Shown here: positions 29,334 to 38,729 of the stretch, piece after piece
Layout: the number at the start of each line of letters is the position of its first letter
How positions within the stretch are numbered: the first letter of the stretch is position 1
Assembly: GCF_001467025.1 (NCBI RefSeq)
Contig: NZ_LNXV01000003.1
Span: forward strand, 171,870-235,869
Direction: 5' to 3'
Length of the DNA: 64,000 nt
DNA from: Legionella brunensis
GTDB lineage: Bacteria; Pseudomonadota; Gammaproteobacteria; Legionellales; Legionellaceae
The notes under the pieces: model-generated
Seen by the model: the letters and a program-made list of their open reading frames with translations, nothing else
Told to the model about the DNA's origin: nothing
The model's database searches: none
Position numbers and translations under genes: made by a program

Positions 29334-30481
29334 TGTATCTCAATAATTGTAACAAGTTATTTATTATAGGGTTTTTTTTCTGTTTGTGGGCAGAGAATGG
29401 CATGGCTGAGGAAGTAACGAAGCAATACCCAAATGGCACTTTAAAATCTGTTCGAAATTATGAAAATGGGAAAATTTCATATGAGGTTTTATTTTTAAAT
29501 GGAAAAACTGAGCTTGTGAAAGAGTTTTATGAAAATGGTAAGTTGGAAAAAGAGTTTCATTATAAAAATGGTAAGAGAGAGGGTATTCAACAGACATATT
29601 ACGCTACTGGTGACTTAAAATCAGAGTGGCTGTTGGTAGCTGGTGAAAAAATCCATGGGACGTACACTGTTTATTACAAGAACAAACAAATTCATTATTC
29701 AGGAAACTATAGGAATGGCGAGTTGGAAGGTGTTGTGAAAGCATTTTATGAGAATGGTAAGCCAGAAGCAGTAATATCCTACCATAATGGAAAGTGGCAT
29801 GGTGATTCTAAAGAGTATTTTGAAAATGGATCCGTAAAGAGCCAGGCAATTTTTGAAAATGGTAGCGGATTAGAAAAACGCTTTTATAAGAGCGGTGAGT
29901 TACGTGAAGAAATGCCTTTCATAGATAATGAGGAAAATGGCATTGCCATAGGATTTTATAAATCTGGCGAACTCAAATATGAAGACCTCTATAAAAACGA
30001 TCAGATAATTTCTAGAAAATTTTACTCAAAGGAAGGCGAGCTTAAATTCAAGCAATCTTATACAGACTCATGGCTGTGGGGAGAAATAATAAATAAATTT
30101 CTCAAAGATAGCCCAAGTAAAAAGCCTGTGATTAAAATTGAATATAAAAAGGATGGAGAATTAAAATCAAAGACTATTTTTATTAATAAAGCATCGAATA
30201 TTTACTATCAAGAGCTTTATAAAAACAACGTTTTGAGAGCAAAGAATATTCTTTGGGGTAACAAAAAATTAAACCAAAAAACTTATAATGAACATGGAAA
30301 ACTAAAATTCAACAAGAATCATATTCTTCCAGACAACGCTCTATGGGAATTTTTAGTATTTATGTTAGCTTTTATGTGGATTAGATGGATATTAAAAGAT
30401 CTGATCAAAGATGGTGTCAAAGAAGCCTTAGAAGATAGTCACTACACTCTTCAATCAATTATTGAAGACTCTAGGGGATAA
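29330..30481 (+). CDS. MORN-variant (YwqK-like) repeat protein with signal peptide and C-terminal membrane segment
   Basis: A 383-residue protein: signal peptide (cleavage near NGMA/EEV), then ten or more repeats of about 20-25 residues with the core [FY]YENGKLxxE or YKNGxxxG over residues 30-320, then a membrane segment (about 340-358) and a short charged tail. The repeats belong to the MORN-variant/YwqK type, found in some toxin-immunity proteins and envelope proteins. It is coupled to the TPR gene by a 4-bp overlap. The shared topology (periplasmic repeats, C-terminal anchor) suggests the two form a complex on the periplasmic face. Immunity, defence or envelope function cannot be decided. 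Confidence 0.75.
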   Translation: MMYLNNCNKLFIIGFFFCLWAENGMAEEVTKQYPNGTLKSVRNYENGKISYEVLFLNGKTELVKEFYENGKLEKEFHYKNGKREGIQQTYYATGDLKSEWLLVAGEKIHGTYTVYYKNKQIHYSGNYRNGELEGVVKAFYENGKPEAVISYHNGKWHGDSKEYFENGSVKSQAIFENGSGLEKRFYKSGELREEMPFIDNEENGIAIGFYKSGELKYEDLYKNDQIISRKFYSKEGELKFKQSYTDSWLWGEIINKFLKDSPSKKPVIKIEYKKDGELKSKTIFINKASNIYYQELYKNNVLRAKNILWGNKKLNQKTYNEHGKLKFNKNHILPDNALWEFLVFMLAFMWIRWILKDLIKDGVKEALEDSHYTLQSIIEDSRG

Positions 30482-30682
30482 TCTGAAAGTAATAAGCTAT
30501 CTGACTTTATTCTAAATTCTAGAATATGGAATAATGAGATCTAAATACTGTGGCATATCTCTAAGTGATTCACTTTGATGGTAGCTTAATTCTTTTTACG
30601 GTCTGAATTAACTGAAAACCCATTGATTCATTTAGAGTTATCGTTGAAAATCATAGCCACTCTTTATTCCAATGAAATCTTT

Positions 30683-31519
30683 ATGAAAATAGAAATTATC
30701 AATACCTTAACAAATAATTTTGAGATGCATGCCCAACAAACAGAGGAGGGCATAGAATTTTGGTTGGCACGTGATTTACAACAGCTTCTTGGCTATGACG
30801 AGTGGAGAAATTTTACCAAGGTTCTTGATAAGGCTAAAACGGCTTGTGAAATATCGGGGCATAAGGTTGCAGACCATTTTGTTGACGTCAACAAAATGGT
30901 TTCACTTGGCTCAGGAAGCCAGCGGGAAGTTGATGATCTCATGTTAACCCGTTATGCATGCTATCTGATTGCTCAAAATGGCGATTCTAAAAAGCAAGAA
31001 ATAGCTTTTGCTCAAACCTATTTTGCAATCCAAACACGACGAGCTGAGTTAATTGAACAACGCCTCCTTGAAGCGGAGCGTGTTTTAGCCCGAAAAAAAC
31101 TTTCGGAAACAGAGAAAGAGCTTTCTCAAGTTATCTATGAACAAACTGGAGGCAATCAAAACTTTGCATTGATCCGTAGCAAAGGAGATCAAGCGCTATT
31201 TGATAAATCAACTCAGGCTATGAAAGCTCACTGGAAAGTACCTAATACTCGTCCGTTAGCTGATTTTGCTCCCACCATTATTTTAAAAGCCAAAGATTTC
31301 GCTACAGAAATTACTATTTTTAATGCAAGAGAACATGGGATGAATACTGAAAATGAGATTTCCCATGAGCATATCACTAATAACAAAGCTGTGCGTAAAA
31401 CACTTCTAGAGCGAGGTATTCGTCCAGAAACTCTTGCCCCCTCAGAAGATGTTAAAAAAGTTGAACGCCGTTTAGTCTCGGAAGATAAAAAATCTTTAAA
31501 AAAGCCAGACGGACTCTAA
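30683..31519 (+). CDS. dinD: DinD-like DNA-damage-inducible protein
   Basis: A 278-residue protein from the ATG at 30683 (MKIEIINTL), close to the 274 residues of E. coli DinD; an upstream in-frame start at 30623 is less likely. The N-terminal BRO/antirepressor-like region contains FWLARDLQQLLGYDEWRNF, then VDDLMLTRYACYLIAQNGD, and the centre has the DinD block TGGNQNFALIRSKGDQALFD. E. coli DinD inhibits RecA filaments. Here it is the last gene before attR, so it is element cargo. No LexA-type box is seen upstream. Confidence 0.9.
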   Translation: MKIEIINTLTNNFEMHAQQTEEGIEFWLARDLQQLLGYDEWRNFTKVLDKAKTACEISGHKVADHFVDVNKMVSLGSGSQREVDDLMLTRYACYLIAQNGDSKKQEIAFAQTYFAIQTRRAELIEQRLLEAERVLARKKLSETEKELSQVIYEQTGGNQNFALIRSKGDQALFDKSTQAMKAHWKVPNTRPLADFAPTIILKAKDFATEITIFNAREHGMNTENEISHEHITNNKAVRKTLLERGIRPETLAPSEDVKKVERRLVSEDKKSLKKPDGL

Positions 31520-31522
31520 GTC

Positions 31523-31542
31523 TGGGGGTACATTTGGGGGTA
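31523..31542 (+). repeat. GGGGGTA repeats, candidate integrase arm sites (right)
   Basis: CTGGGGGTA and TTGGGGGTA lie in tandem 12 bp apart, about 65-80 bp inside attR. They match the motif near attL (21548-21621). Confidence 0.55.
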
Positions 31543-31604
31543 TATTTTAATGCCACATAAAAATACCCTTTTAAATACAACACATTGATTAATCAATTAA
31601 ATAG

Positions 31605-31619
31605 CCGCCGCCTCCACCA
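31605..31619 (+). repeat. attR: attR core (copy of ssrA 3' end)
   Basis: The 15 bp CCGCCGCCTCCACCA repeat the end of ssrA. No tmRNA body precedes it, so this is the element's displaced copy. Confidence 0.9.
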
Positions 31620-31679
31620 TAACTTATTGATTTATAACAAATTTTAATGATTAATTTTATTCAAAAGTTTCCCTCTGGT

Positions 31680-32882
31680 TTATTCTTTTATCTTCACCCC
31701 ATTACTAATTAAATTTCCAGGGTAAAGAACTACCTTTTCTCCTTCTTTAAGCCCGTTAAGCACAATTGCAATATCAGAGTTATGTCGTTTTATTTCTATA
31801 ATACGCTTAATGGCTCTTCCATTTTCATCGACAAATACTGCCCAATGTTCAAAGTCGCGAAATAATGCACTCATTGGAATGAGTAATTCTTTTTTTGATT
31901 CATAAATAAAGATGTCTACGTCAACTCGAAACTGGTCTCCAAGATTTTTCCATTGTTCATAAGGAGAAGTAATATCAATAATGACATTTACCCTTTGCTC
32001 TTCAACTCCCAAGGCTGAAATTTTAGTGTATCCACTTGGCTCTATTGTGCGAACTATACCTTTTAAATCTATAGTTCCACCCCATCGTTTAATTAAAACC
32101 TTTGCTTTCTCTGGAATTTGAGCCGCATCAGTGCTTAAAACATCAGCTACTATCTCCAGTTTAGATACATCAGCAAGCTCCATAATATTCGCACCTATGT
32201 TGAGAGTGGTTTCACTTTTTTGATTAATGCGTAATATTTTTCCAGAGATCGGAGCAACAATGTTAATGTGTTCTTGAGAATAATTTTGATTAGATGAGGT
32301 AGCAGCTAAGGATGCTTTAATTTTTTCAATATCGTGTTGGGCACTATGGACTTTACGTTCAGCAGCATTAACGATTTTCTGCTTCAACTTGTACTCCAAT
32401 TCAGTATGCTCTATTTCACTTGGACTGACATACCCTTTCGCTACCAGACCTTTTTTTCTATTCAAATCCGATAGGGCTGTATCTAATGCTGATTTGGCTT
32501 GTTCTAATATTGCTGCGGCTTCTTCATATCTTGCTTCTGCAGCACCCAATTCTTGTTCCAATTCATCTTTGGCGCGCACATCGAGTAGCGAGGGGGAAGC
32601 AGGAAGAAAGGTTGCTAGTATATCATTTTTGCGTACGTTATCTCCTTCAAGGTAATTAATCCTGAGTAATTTTCCCAGCACTGGAGCGGTTATAGTATAT
32701 ATTTTAATTGCACGAGTTTTTGCATCATCTTCTATGTATTCTGAATAGGGTCCATATTTAACCTCAGCTAGTTGGACTCTAACTGGTTTAGGTAGGATTA
32801 ACCAAAAAATAATGCTAAAACACAAGGCTAAAAAAATAAAAAGCCAAATGTATTTTTTTATATTTTGATAAATTATTGGCAC
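31680..32882 (-). CDS. HlyD-family periplasmic adaptor of an ABC exporter
   Basis: A 400-residue protein with one N-terminal membrane anchor (about 12-30), a barrel-sandwich half (LGKLLRINYLEGDNVRKNDIL), a long alpha-hairpin with many Ala/Glu (about 100-190), the second half (ISGKILRINQKSE) and a beta-barrel domain. Such adaptors link an inner-membrane pump to an outer-membrane channel. The start overlaps the stop of the permease gene by one base. No TolC-type gene is adjacent, so a channel encoded elsewhere must be used. The substrate is unknown. Confidence 0.9.
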   Translation of the reverse strand: MPIIYQNIKKYIWLFIFLALCFSIIFWLILPKPVRVQLAEVKYGPYSEYIEDDAKTRAIKIYTITAPVLGKLLRINYLEGDNVRKNDILATFLPASPSLLDVRAKDELEQELGAAEARYEEAAAILEQAKSALDTALSDLNRKKGLVAKGYVSPSEIEHTELEYKLKQKIVNAAERKVHSAQHDIEKIKASLAATSSNQNYSQEHINIVAPISGKILRINQKSETTLNIGANIMELADVSKLEIVADVLSTDAAQIPEKAKVLIKRWGGTIDLKGIVRTIEPSGYTKISALGVEEQRVNVIIDITSPYEQWKNLGDQFRVDVDIFIYESKKELLIPMSALFRDFEHWAVFVDENGRAIKRIIEIKRHNSDIAIVLNGLKEGEKVVLYPGNLISNGVKIKE

Positions 32883-35248
32883 TAATCACCCACTTTTAAT
32901 ACGGTAGTTAAATTGAGTTGTTGTATTCGTTTTTTAATAATAAACAAACTCATTACACTTGAAATCGTTATCACAATTATTGATATTGCATAGGTTTTAG
33001 GTTCAATTAAAAACGGAATTTTAAACCAATCAGTCTGCATTAACTTTAATATAGACCATGAAATCCAATATCCAAAGAGAATACCCATTGGTATCGCTAA
33101 TAGTACTTCAAAAATAATATTATAAAAAAGGATGTTAGATACTTCTTGTTCAGTGAACCCTAATACTCTTAAAGTAGATAATTCCCAGGAGCGCTCAGCA
33201 AGAATAATGATGGCATTGTTATAAACTACAGCAATTGCGATAACTATTGCGAACCCTGCTAATATCGAGGTAAAAACCAGTATATGTTTTGCAAAGGTTT
33301 CTTTGAATGTCTGAACAATTGATGTATTAAATATTATCGAACTTATCTTAGGTATCTCTTTGAGCTCCTTGTACAATTGCTTATGATACTGATGAGCAAT
33401 AGTAATACCTGCAAGATTTATCAGATGGTCTTCATTCAGTATTCTATTAATTAAAAAAATATTAGTATAGGCAAACATTCCGACATAATCATTTACTATT
33501 CCTTGAACTTCAAGCTTGGTTTTTGCTCTATTGCCTTCTAGCATACTGATGTGAATCCAATCCCCTGGGGTTACATGTAATCGTTCAGCCAAACCTTGGC
33601 TTAAGACAAGTCCATTCTCAGGTATAGGGATTGGATTCTCGCTTTTATCAAGAACTACCTTTAATTTTGCATTCGGCGGTATACCAAATAATGCAGTCTG
33701 TTCGGCGTAATTTTGATGACTTAACAAGGCGGGAGAAATGCGATAGCCTTCAGCGTTGATTACCCCTTTGACATGTTTTAATTCATTGAGCACTTTATCT
33801 TGTAATTGATGTGTGAAGGATACCGTTGCGTCTTGTTTTTGTGACATTAAAAATTGGGTTTTTATTAAATATTGAACTGCATCTTGCCAAAAGAGGCCTA
33901 GTATAACGATTGCCATTGCCAAGGCAATTCCTACAGAAGTAATTACAGTACGAAATAGATGCCTAAATGTATGACGATAAAACATTTTCGCGCTTGCCGA
34001 AAGATGAGATATTAAGCCAAAGCGTTCTAAACGAAGTGTTCGATAAATGGGTGGGGCTGGGGGACGCATCGCTACCGCCGGAGCTAAATTAATGACTTGG
34101 TATATTGACCTCAATGCTCCAGAACCAGCTGCAAAAAAACTGACTAAAACACCTATAAATGCAGCTTGAATTGAAAATGAATAATTGAAGACAGGAAACT
34201 TGAAATATTCAGCATAGAGTAGGGTCATTAATTTACCAAACCAGGCGCCAAGCCCTATCCCTAAGATGGCACCTAGAAGTACAATTATCACCACGAGTTT
34301 TGAATAATATAAGACGATTGAGGAATTGTTATAACCTAAAGCTTTTAGTAGGGCGATTTGTTCTCGTTGATTTTGAACCAGTCGCCCAGTTACTAAATTT
34401 AATAAAAAAGAGGCGACAATCAGGAAAATAGGTGGAATAAAGGAGGCAATAATTTTTTGTTGATTAATTTCATTTGTGACGAATCTATCCGATACTTGTT
34501 CTTTCCTGGAGTAGGTAATTGATAAGCCATAATCCGAAAATAATTTTTCTAGATTGCTGCGGATTAATTTTTCTGAGGCATTTGGCGTCAAAGTTAGACT
34601 AATATTATTAAATCCTTCTTGCATTCCGAAAGCAGCGCTCAGAGCTTTATGATTCATCCAGAATACGCCAAAATGCTTATTATCCGGAAGAAGATCCTCG
34701 CCCCGAATTGCATATACATATTCTGGAGATAAGACAATACCTACTATACGAAGGAGTTGTCGATGACCATTTAATAGCGCATAAATTTGATCCCCAGGTT
34801 TTACAGAATGTGCTTCGGCGAACCCTTCATTAACTAATACTTCATTAGTCCTGCCAGAATCAAGCAAACGTCCTTTACGTAAAAATAATTGGTTTAAGTT
34901 GGATGACTTTGAATCGGGTATGGATATAAAACGCCCCATGGCGGGTTCTTGTAGCCATGGCAAATCTAAAATGACATCCTCAACAATACGCGTTTCTACT
35001 TGAGATACGCCAGGTATTTCTCCAATCCTTTTCTGTATATAGATTGGAGCTCGTTTTAAGGTAGCAAACACATCTGCAAAATGATAATCGGAGTAAAACT
35101 TATGTTGGGCTTGCGACAAAGACTGGTAGGTACTAATTGATGAAATCAAAACACTAATACCACTACATACAACTAAAGCAATAGTGATAACCTGTCCTTT
35201 AAGTTTAAATAAATCACGAAGTAATTTCCTGTTTAAGATCATCACCAT
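32882..35248 (-). CDS. FtsX-like ABC transporter permease
   Basis: A 788-residue membrane protein with two FtsX/MacB-PCD units: a membrane helix near residue 20 and an extracytoplasmic domain (about 45-260), three helices (about 270-380), then a second helix near 430, a second extracytoplasmic domain and three final helices (about 660-780). The duplicated layout is that of LolC/E-like or DevC/macrolide-type exporters. It sits between the ATPase gene (7-bp overlap) and the HlyD gene (1-bp overlap). Together they form a tripartite exporter, perhaps for a lipid, peptide or drug. The start may be the third codon (ATG at 35242). Confidence 0.9.
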   Translation of the reverse strand: MVMILNRKLLRDLFKLKGQVITIALVVCSGISVLISSISTYQSLSQAQHKFYSDYHFADVFATLKRAPIYIQKRIGEIPGVSQVETRIVEDVILDLPWLQEPAMGRFISIPDSKSSNLNQLFLRKGRLLDSGRTNEVLVNEGFAEAHSVKPGDQIYALLNGHRQLLRIVGIVLSPEYVYAIRGEDLLPDNKHFGVFWMNHKALSAAFGMQEGFNNISLTLTPNASEKLIRSNLEKLFSDYGLSITYSRKEQVSDRFVTNEINQQKIIASFIPPIFLIVASFLLNLVTGRLVQNQREQIALLKALGYNNSSIVLYYSKLVVIIVLLGAILGIGLGAWFGKLMTLLYAEYFKFPVFNYSFSIQAAFIGVLVSFFAAGSGALRSIYQVINLAPAVAMRPPAPPIYRTLRLERFGLISHLSASAKMFYRHTFRHLFRTVITSVGIALAMAIVILGLFWQDAVQYLIKTQFLMSQKQDATVSFTHQLQDKVLNELKHVKGVINAEGYRISPALLSHQNYAEQTALFGIPPNAKLKVVLDKSENPIPIPENGLVLSQGLAERLHVTPGDWIHISMLEGNRAKTKLEVQGIVNDYVGMFAYTNIFLINRILNEDHLINLAGITIAHQYHKQLYKELKEIPKISSIIFNTSIVQTFKETFAKHILVFTSILAGFAIVIAIAVVYNNAIIILAERSWELSTLRVLGFTEQEVSNILFYNIIFEVLLAIPMGILFGYWISWSILKLMQTDWFKIPFLIEPKTYAISIIVITISSVMSLFIIKKRIQQLNLTTVLKVGD

Positions 35249-35970
35249 GATAAATCAGCGGTTTTTCGTTTATTTTTGTTTTCAATAATCTGGGCAATTC
35301 GACCATCTGTGATATGAATTATCCGATCAGCCATTTCACCTATTACCAAATTATGGGTAATGATGACGACTGTAGTGTTCAATTTTTTATTTGCCAATTC
35401 AAGGGTTTCTAATACCATTTTACCCGTTTCACAATCAAGGGCCCCCGTGGGTTCATCGCACAAGAGAACATCAGGTTGTTTCACTATGGCGCGAGCAATA
35501 GCAACTCGTTGCTGTTCGCCTCCTGATAGTTGAGAAGGGAAATGTGATATTCGATTTTCCAGTCCCAACAATTTGATTGCCTCAACAGGATTCATGGGGT
35601 TTTCTGCAATTTCGGTAACTATTGATATATTTTCTAAGGCTGTCAAATTGGATATTAAATTATAGAATTGGAAGACAAAGCCAATATGCTCGCGCCTGTA
35701 GCGGGTAAGCTCATGTTCGCTTGAGGAAGTGATAATATGATCTTTATAAATTACCTCTCCAGATGTGGGAACGTCCAGACCTCCAATAATATTGAGCAAG
35801 GTGGATTTGCCGCTTCCTGACGGACCTAATAACACAACCAATTCACCTTGATATAAATCCAGATTAATCTGTTGCAAGGCATGGATTAGAACCTCACCTA
35901 TTTGGTATGTTTTAGAGAGATTTCGTATTTTAAAAGCAGGTTTCTGCCTCATCAAATATCCGTTTTGCAT
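35242..35970 (-). CDS. LolD/MacB-type ABC transporter ATPase
   Basis: A 242-residue nucleotide-binding protein with Walker [11 protein letters not shown]-loop FVFQFYNL, signature LSGGEQQR, Walker [10 protein letters not shown] and the switch His in VVIITHN. It energises the FtsX-type permease encoded next. A start six codons later (MRQKPAF) is possible. This is the promoter-proximal gene of the three-gene exporter operon. All catalytic motifs are intact. Confidence 0.95.
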   Translation of the reverse strand: MQNGYLMRQKPAFKIRNLSKTYQIGEVLIHALQQINLDLYQGELVVLLGPSGSGKSTLLNIIGGLDVPTSGEVIYKDHIITSSSEHELTRYRREHIGFVFQFYNLISNLTALENISIVTEIAENPMNPVEAIKLLGLENRISHFPSQLSGGEQQRVAIARAIVKQPDVLLCDEPTGALDCETGKMVLETLELANKKLNTTVVIITHNLVIGEMADRIIHITDGRIAQIIENKNKRKTADLSW

Positions 35971-36175
35971 GTTATTTACACCATAGTGAGTAACTCAAGT
36001 GTAACAACAAAATGCTGATAGGATAAGCGCTCTGACCAAGCAAAAAAATTAGCAGAGTAGATATCAAGCTCCAATTACTTTTATTCTGTTGTATTAGAGA
36101 AGATTAAAGGTGAGTCGCTCATTTTAAATCATCGAGAGGGCTCCTCCCTGCAAACAGCAATGTTTTTCTGCCTAA

Positions 36176-36247
36176 AGCTCTAGCCACAGCAAACGTGATA
36201 TTGATCTTGCAAAAGCACGTTTTACTGAATTGATGAGGAGCAAATAG
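36176..36247 (+). pseudogene. C-terminal remnant of a HigB-type toxin gene
   Basis: The frame ending at the TAG at 36245-36247 reads SKRDIDLAKARFTELMRSK, the typical tail of HigB/Gp49-like toxins (K-T-P-K-R-D-I-D-L-A-K-x-R). Before it is an in-frame TAA (36173-36175) preceded by CFSA, where the family has a CFQKK-type motif. Nothing upstream reads as the toxin body. The stop is 2 bp before the antitoxin ATG, the normal toxin-antitoxin order. So the toxin is dead and only its tail survives. Confidence 0.6.
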
Positions 36248-36249
36248 AG

Positions 36250-36531
36250 ATGAGTAAAGCAGAAAGCTTCGATAATGTTTGGGATGCAATTGTTGATATA
36301 GCTGGTGAGTCAGCTAATATGCAAGCAAAAGCCGAATTGATGCGACAAATTGTAGCGATTGTTAAAAAAAATGGTTGGAAACAAGTTGAAGCGGCTCAAC
36401 ATTGCGGAATTACGCAACCGCGTTTGAATGATATGTTACGAGGGCGTATTTCTCGATTTTCATTAGATGCCTTGGTAAATATTGCAGCAGCTATTGGGCA
36501 ACGTGTTCATATTGAATTAGAAGCGGCATAG
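36250..36531 (+). CDS. higA: HigA-type XRE antitoxin (orphan)
   Basis: A 93-residue helix-turn-helix protein: AELMRQIVAIVKKNGWKQVE, then AAQHCGITQPRLNDMLRGRI and a C-terminal SLDALVNIAAAIGQRVHIEL. This matches the HTH_37/HigA group that pairs with HigB/Gp49 toxins. GAGGAG lies about 10 bases upstream inside the toxin remnant. With the toxin lost, it may persist as a plain repressor or anti-addiction protein. Confidence 0.85.
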   Translation: MSKAESFDNVWDAIVDIAGESANMQAKAELMRQIVAIVKKNGWKQVEAAQHCGITQPRLNDMLRGRISRFSLDALVNIAAAIGQRVHIELEAA

Positions 36532-36550
36532 CGGCACCAAAACGGCACCA
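36532..36550 (+). repeat. direct CGGCACCA repeats, possible integrase arm sites
   Basis: CGGCACCA occurs at 36532-36539 and 36543-36550, with a shorter CGGCA at 36523. They lie 130-150 bp before the ssrA-like end at 36678-36704, the position expected for arm sites of a second, different integrase. Confidence 0.4.
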
Positions 36551-36677
36551 TTTGCAGACAACTAAAGACTATAAAAGACAACTTCGCAAATTTTAGAATA
36601 GGGGCGATAACCCAGAGCCGACATGGTATTTCATGGTCTTTGATAGTATTTCATAAACAACACAAAAACCTATATTA

Positions 36678-36704
36678 GCGGGTTCGATTCCCGCCGCCCC
36701 ACCA
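36678..36704 (+). repeat. second copy of the ssrA 3' end (att-like scar)
   Basis: The 21 bp GCGGGTTCGATTCCCGCCGCC equal ssrA 21430-21450 exactly, then CCACCA follows with one T missing relative to ssrA (TCCACCA). No tRNA or tmRNA body precedes it. It includes the whole T-arm and CCA end, a longer core than the 15 bp of the intact element, so a different integrase probably produced it. It marks the right end of an older insertion. Confidence 0.7.
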
Positions 36705-36841
36705 TTTAAATCTAATTTACTCACAAATTATATAGGATCACTAGGACATTCATTTCGACGGGCAAAACAGAATCATTTTTTTATTATCAAGACGATTGTA
36801 AGCAACTGTATTGTCCGCATCAATTTTTATGGAGTAACTGA

Positions 36842-37094
36842 GTGGGCAAAGCGATAAAAGTGGTTATAACGCAAGAACAAAAACAAACACTGCAAAAACT
36901 AAGAAGCTCGCGAGCGGGAAAAAATATAGGGGAGCGAGCGTATTATATTTTACTATCCTCATCTGAATGCGCCCAGTGAAGAAGACAAAGCAGCTTATAT
37001 TGAAAAAATGGTTGCATCGCTAAATAAACAATTCCTACATCAATTACATAAAGCTAAACCCAACAAAAAGATAGTGATGATTATTGATAATGGT
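36842..37094 (+). pseudogene. IS630-family transposase remnant
   Basis: The first frame (36842-36979) reads GKAIKVVITQEQKQTLQKLR and later SRAGKNIGERAYYILL, like an IS630 transposase N-terminus, and then stops. A second frame downstream reads LNAPSEEDKAAYIEKM and, at about 37068-37094, KIVMIIDNG, like the catalytic DDE-region strand. The middle of the gene is missing and the frame shifts, so the copy is dead. No inverted ends were found. Confidence 0.55.
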
Positions 37095-37277
37095 TCTATT
37101 CAATTCATTATCTTCTATTTGATAGCGTCTATGATACCAACGTTCAATGGTTGCTTTCCCTTGTTTAAATTGAAAAGATAACGCTTTCTGAGGAATTATT
37201 CCCGAAGGTTAAACATGGCGGAGACTAAAGTATCGGCTCAACGGCTGCCCCGATTGATCCCGCTTTTAATTAAGGGA

Positions 37278-38234
37278 TCACAATTTAAGCTTAAGCTTTT
37301 TCAGGTCGTCTGCTACCCGCCGTGTTGCTTCCTGACCTTCGCGAATGGCTTCTTGCGCACGATCGAATTCCATAAGACCGATATGGCCAAGCTTTGGTGT
37401 GATGAGAACGTCAGGCGGATCCTCTGCCATACGTGAGTTGGTTATGCGTTCCTGCATAATGTTAATTGAGCCAGCGATCACGTCGAAGAGACCGGGTTTA
37501 GAGATTCTCCTCTTACGTAGGGAGGAAATAAATGAAACTAGCCTAATGTCGAAGTCAGTTTTCAGCTTGGCCCCCCATGTGGCAATGTTTGGATTATTCT
37601 TTTCAGCATATTCCAATTTCTTTTGGTTTTCTTGATTGTCAGCTGCTACATCGCTGTGATGTGGGGAGAAATGTCTGCCGACGAGATCACTATTTAGATT
37701 CACGGCGATGATGTAATCGGCACCCATAGCACGTGCTAGTGAAATAGGAACCGGATTGACTAAGCCACCATCCAGCATAATATCGTGCTGTAAAGCAATC
37801 GGTGCAAAAATTCCAGGTAGGGCGATGGAGGCTCGCACGGCATCAAGTAAGGGGCCATCACGTAACCAGTGCTCTTTTCCATTCAGGAGCGATGTTGCAA
37901 CACATGCAAAGGGAACTTTCAGATCCTCGATATTAAGATTGCCAATACGTTTTTCGATGGCAATCATCAGAGATTTCCCTTGGATAAAACCGCCACTAGC
38001 TATGTGAACATCTAACAATTTTAGAATGTCCACGCGCTTAAGTGTGAAAATCCATTCTTCAAACTCGTCGAGGTGACCTGATGCATAAGCCCCCCCGACT
38101 ACAGCACCTATAGATGAGCCTGTAACTAGATCCGGTGTAATGCCCTTGTTTGCTAATTCACGGATGACACCAATGTGTGCCCAGCCACGTGCTGATCCGC
38201 TGCCAAAGACTAGTCCTATTTTGAGTCTTGCCAT
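37278..38234 (-). CDS. patatin-like phospholipase (RssA type)
   Basis: A 318-residue enzyme from the ATG at 38234 (MARLKIGLVFG), which has GGGGGT just upstream; an ATG seven codons earlier is also open. It shows the oxyanion loop GSGSARGWAHIG, the nucleophile elbow GSSIG (about residue 43-47) and the catalytic Asp in LDGGLVNPVP. This is the Ser-Asp dyad of patatin lipases. Bacterial RssA-like members are cytoplasmic or membrane-associated; Legionella has secreted patatins too, but no signal is visible. It stands alone beside IS630 debris. Confidence 0.9.
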   Translation of the reverse strand: MARLKIGLVFGSGSARGWAHIGVIRELANKGITPDLVTGSSIGAVVGGAYASGHLDEFEEWIFTLKRVDILKLLDVHIASGGFIQGKSLMIAIEKRIGNLNIEDLKVPFACVATSLLNGKEHWLRDGPLLDAVRASIALPGIFAPIALQHDIMLDGGLVNPVPISLARAMGADYIIAVNLNSDLVGRHFSPHHSDVAADNQENQKKLEYAEKNNPNIATWGAKLKTDFDIRLVSFISSLRKRRISKPGLFDVIAGSINIMQERITNSRMAEDPPDVLITPKLGHIGLMEFDRAQEAIREGQEATRRVADDLKKLKLKL

Positions 38235-38729
38235 ATTACCCCCATGCTTTGGCATGTCTACCTATGAAAAGATAGCTGCTAAGCTAATGGTAAGTTTTTG
38301 ATAGGATATCTATACCAGCAAGTAGCACTGAGAATCAACCAGACTACACCATTCATAACCTCAGGAGGTAGGGAAATAATAAGAATGCAATATCCTTTCG
38401 TTAGCAAGGTTGACATCTAATTCAATAAGGCCATCTTTATGTAGTATAAAGTGCAATTTCAGTCACAGGCTTACCGAATAGAGTGTCGTTATTCTTACTA
38501 ATATTCACATGATATGCTTAGACAACTAAACTGTTTAGCGGTTGATATATAATCTCTTTTATAATTTAGAGGCCATCGATAAAGGGATTTATTCACTGAC
38601 AATAAATGACTATCTGAGACAATGCATGGGTAATTTTGTTTCTCTATTAAGCTTAAGATTCATATGTGTGTTGATATCGCCTTAATTTAAAAAAGCGCAG
38701 AGGCTGATAGTTTGCAGTGACTTTGCTAA
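38235..38729. other. intergenic region without a supported gene
   Basis: About 0.5 kb between two minus-strand genes. A short open stretch on the minus strand near 38350-38450 (reading HKDGLIELDVNLANERIL) has no start and no length and may be gene debris. I see no RNA gene, att site or clear promoter. Confidence 0.4.

Larger units (their letters stand above)
21443..31619 (+). mobile_element. integrative element of about 10.2 kb inserted in ssrA
   Basis: The 15-bp ssrA end CCGCCGCCTCCACCA occurs at 21443-21457 and again at 31605-31619. Between them lie an integrase gene directly next to ssrA (21621), an AlpA regulator, a replication module (CHC2 zinc finger and Toprim/ATPase), DUF5681, an XRE repressor, a TPR/MORN pair and dinD. 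No capsid, tail, terminase or conjugation genes are present, so it resembles a P4-like satellite or a small integrative mobilisable island that relies on a helper. Repeated GGGGGTA motifs near both ends are candidate integrase arm sites. Both ends and the integrase frame look intact, so excision could still occur. Confidence 0.9.

Noticed and set aside
21443..31619. A complete prophage in ssrA
   Set aside because: There are an integrase and replication genes but no terminase, capsid, tail or lysis genes in the 10 kb, so a satellite or island fits better.
36601..36704. A tRNA gene ending in GGTTCGATTCCCGCCGCCCCACCA
   Set aside because: A GGGGCG that could pair with the end lies 100 nt upstream, but there is no D-arm or anticodon arm between; the segment is better explained as a copy of the ssrA end.
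37100..37200. Minus-strand open stretch reading ATIERWYHRRYQIEDNE
   Set aside because: It has no start and no recognised family and overlaps the end of the IS630 remnant; it may be another transposase fragment but cannot be supported.
38350..38450. Short minus-strand ORF between the patatin and hss genes
   Set aside because: About 33 codons without a start codon or ribosome binding site; at most gene debris.
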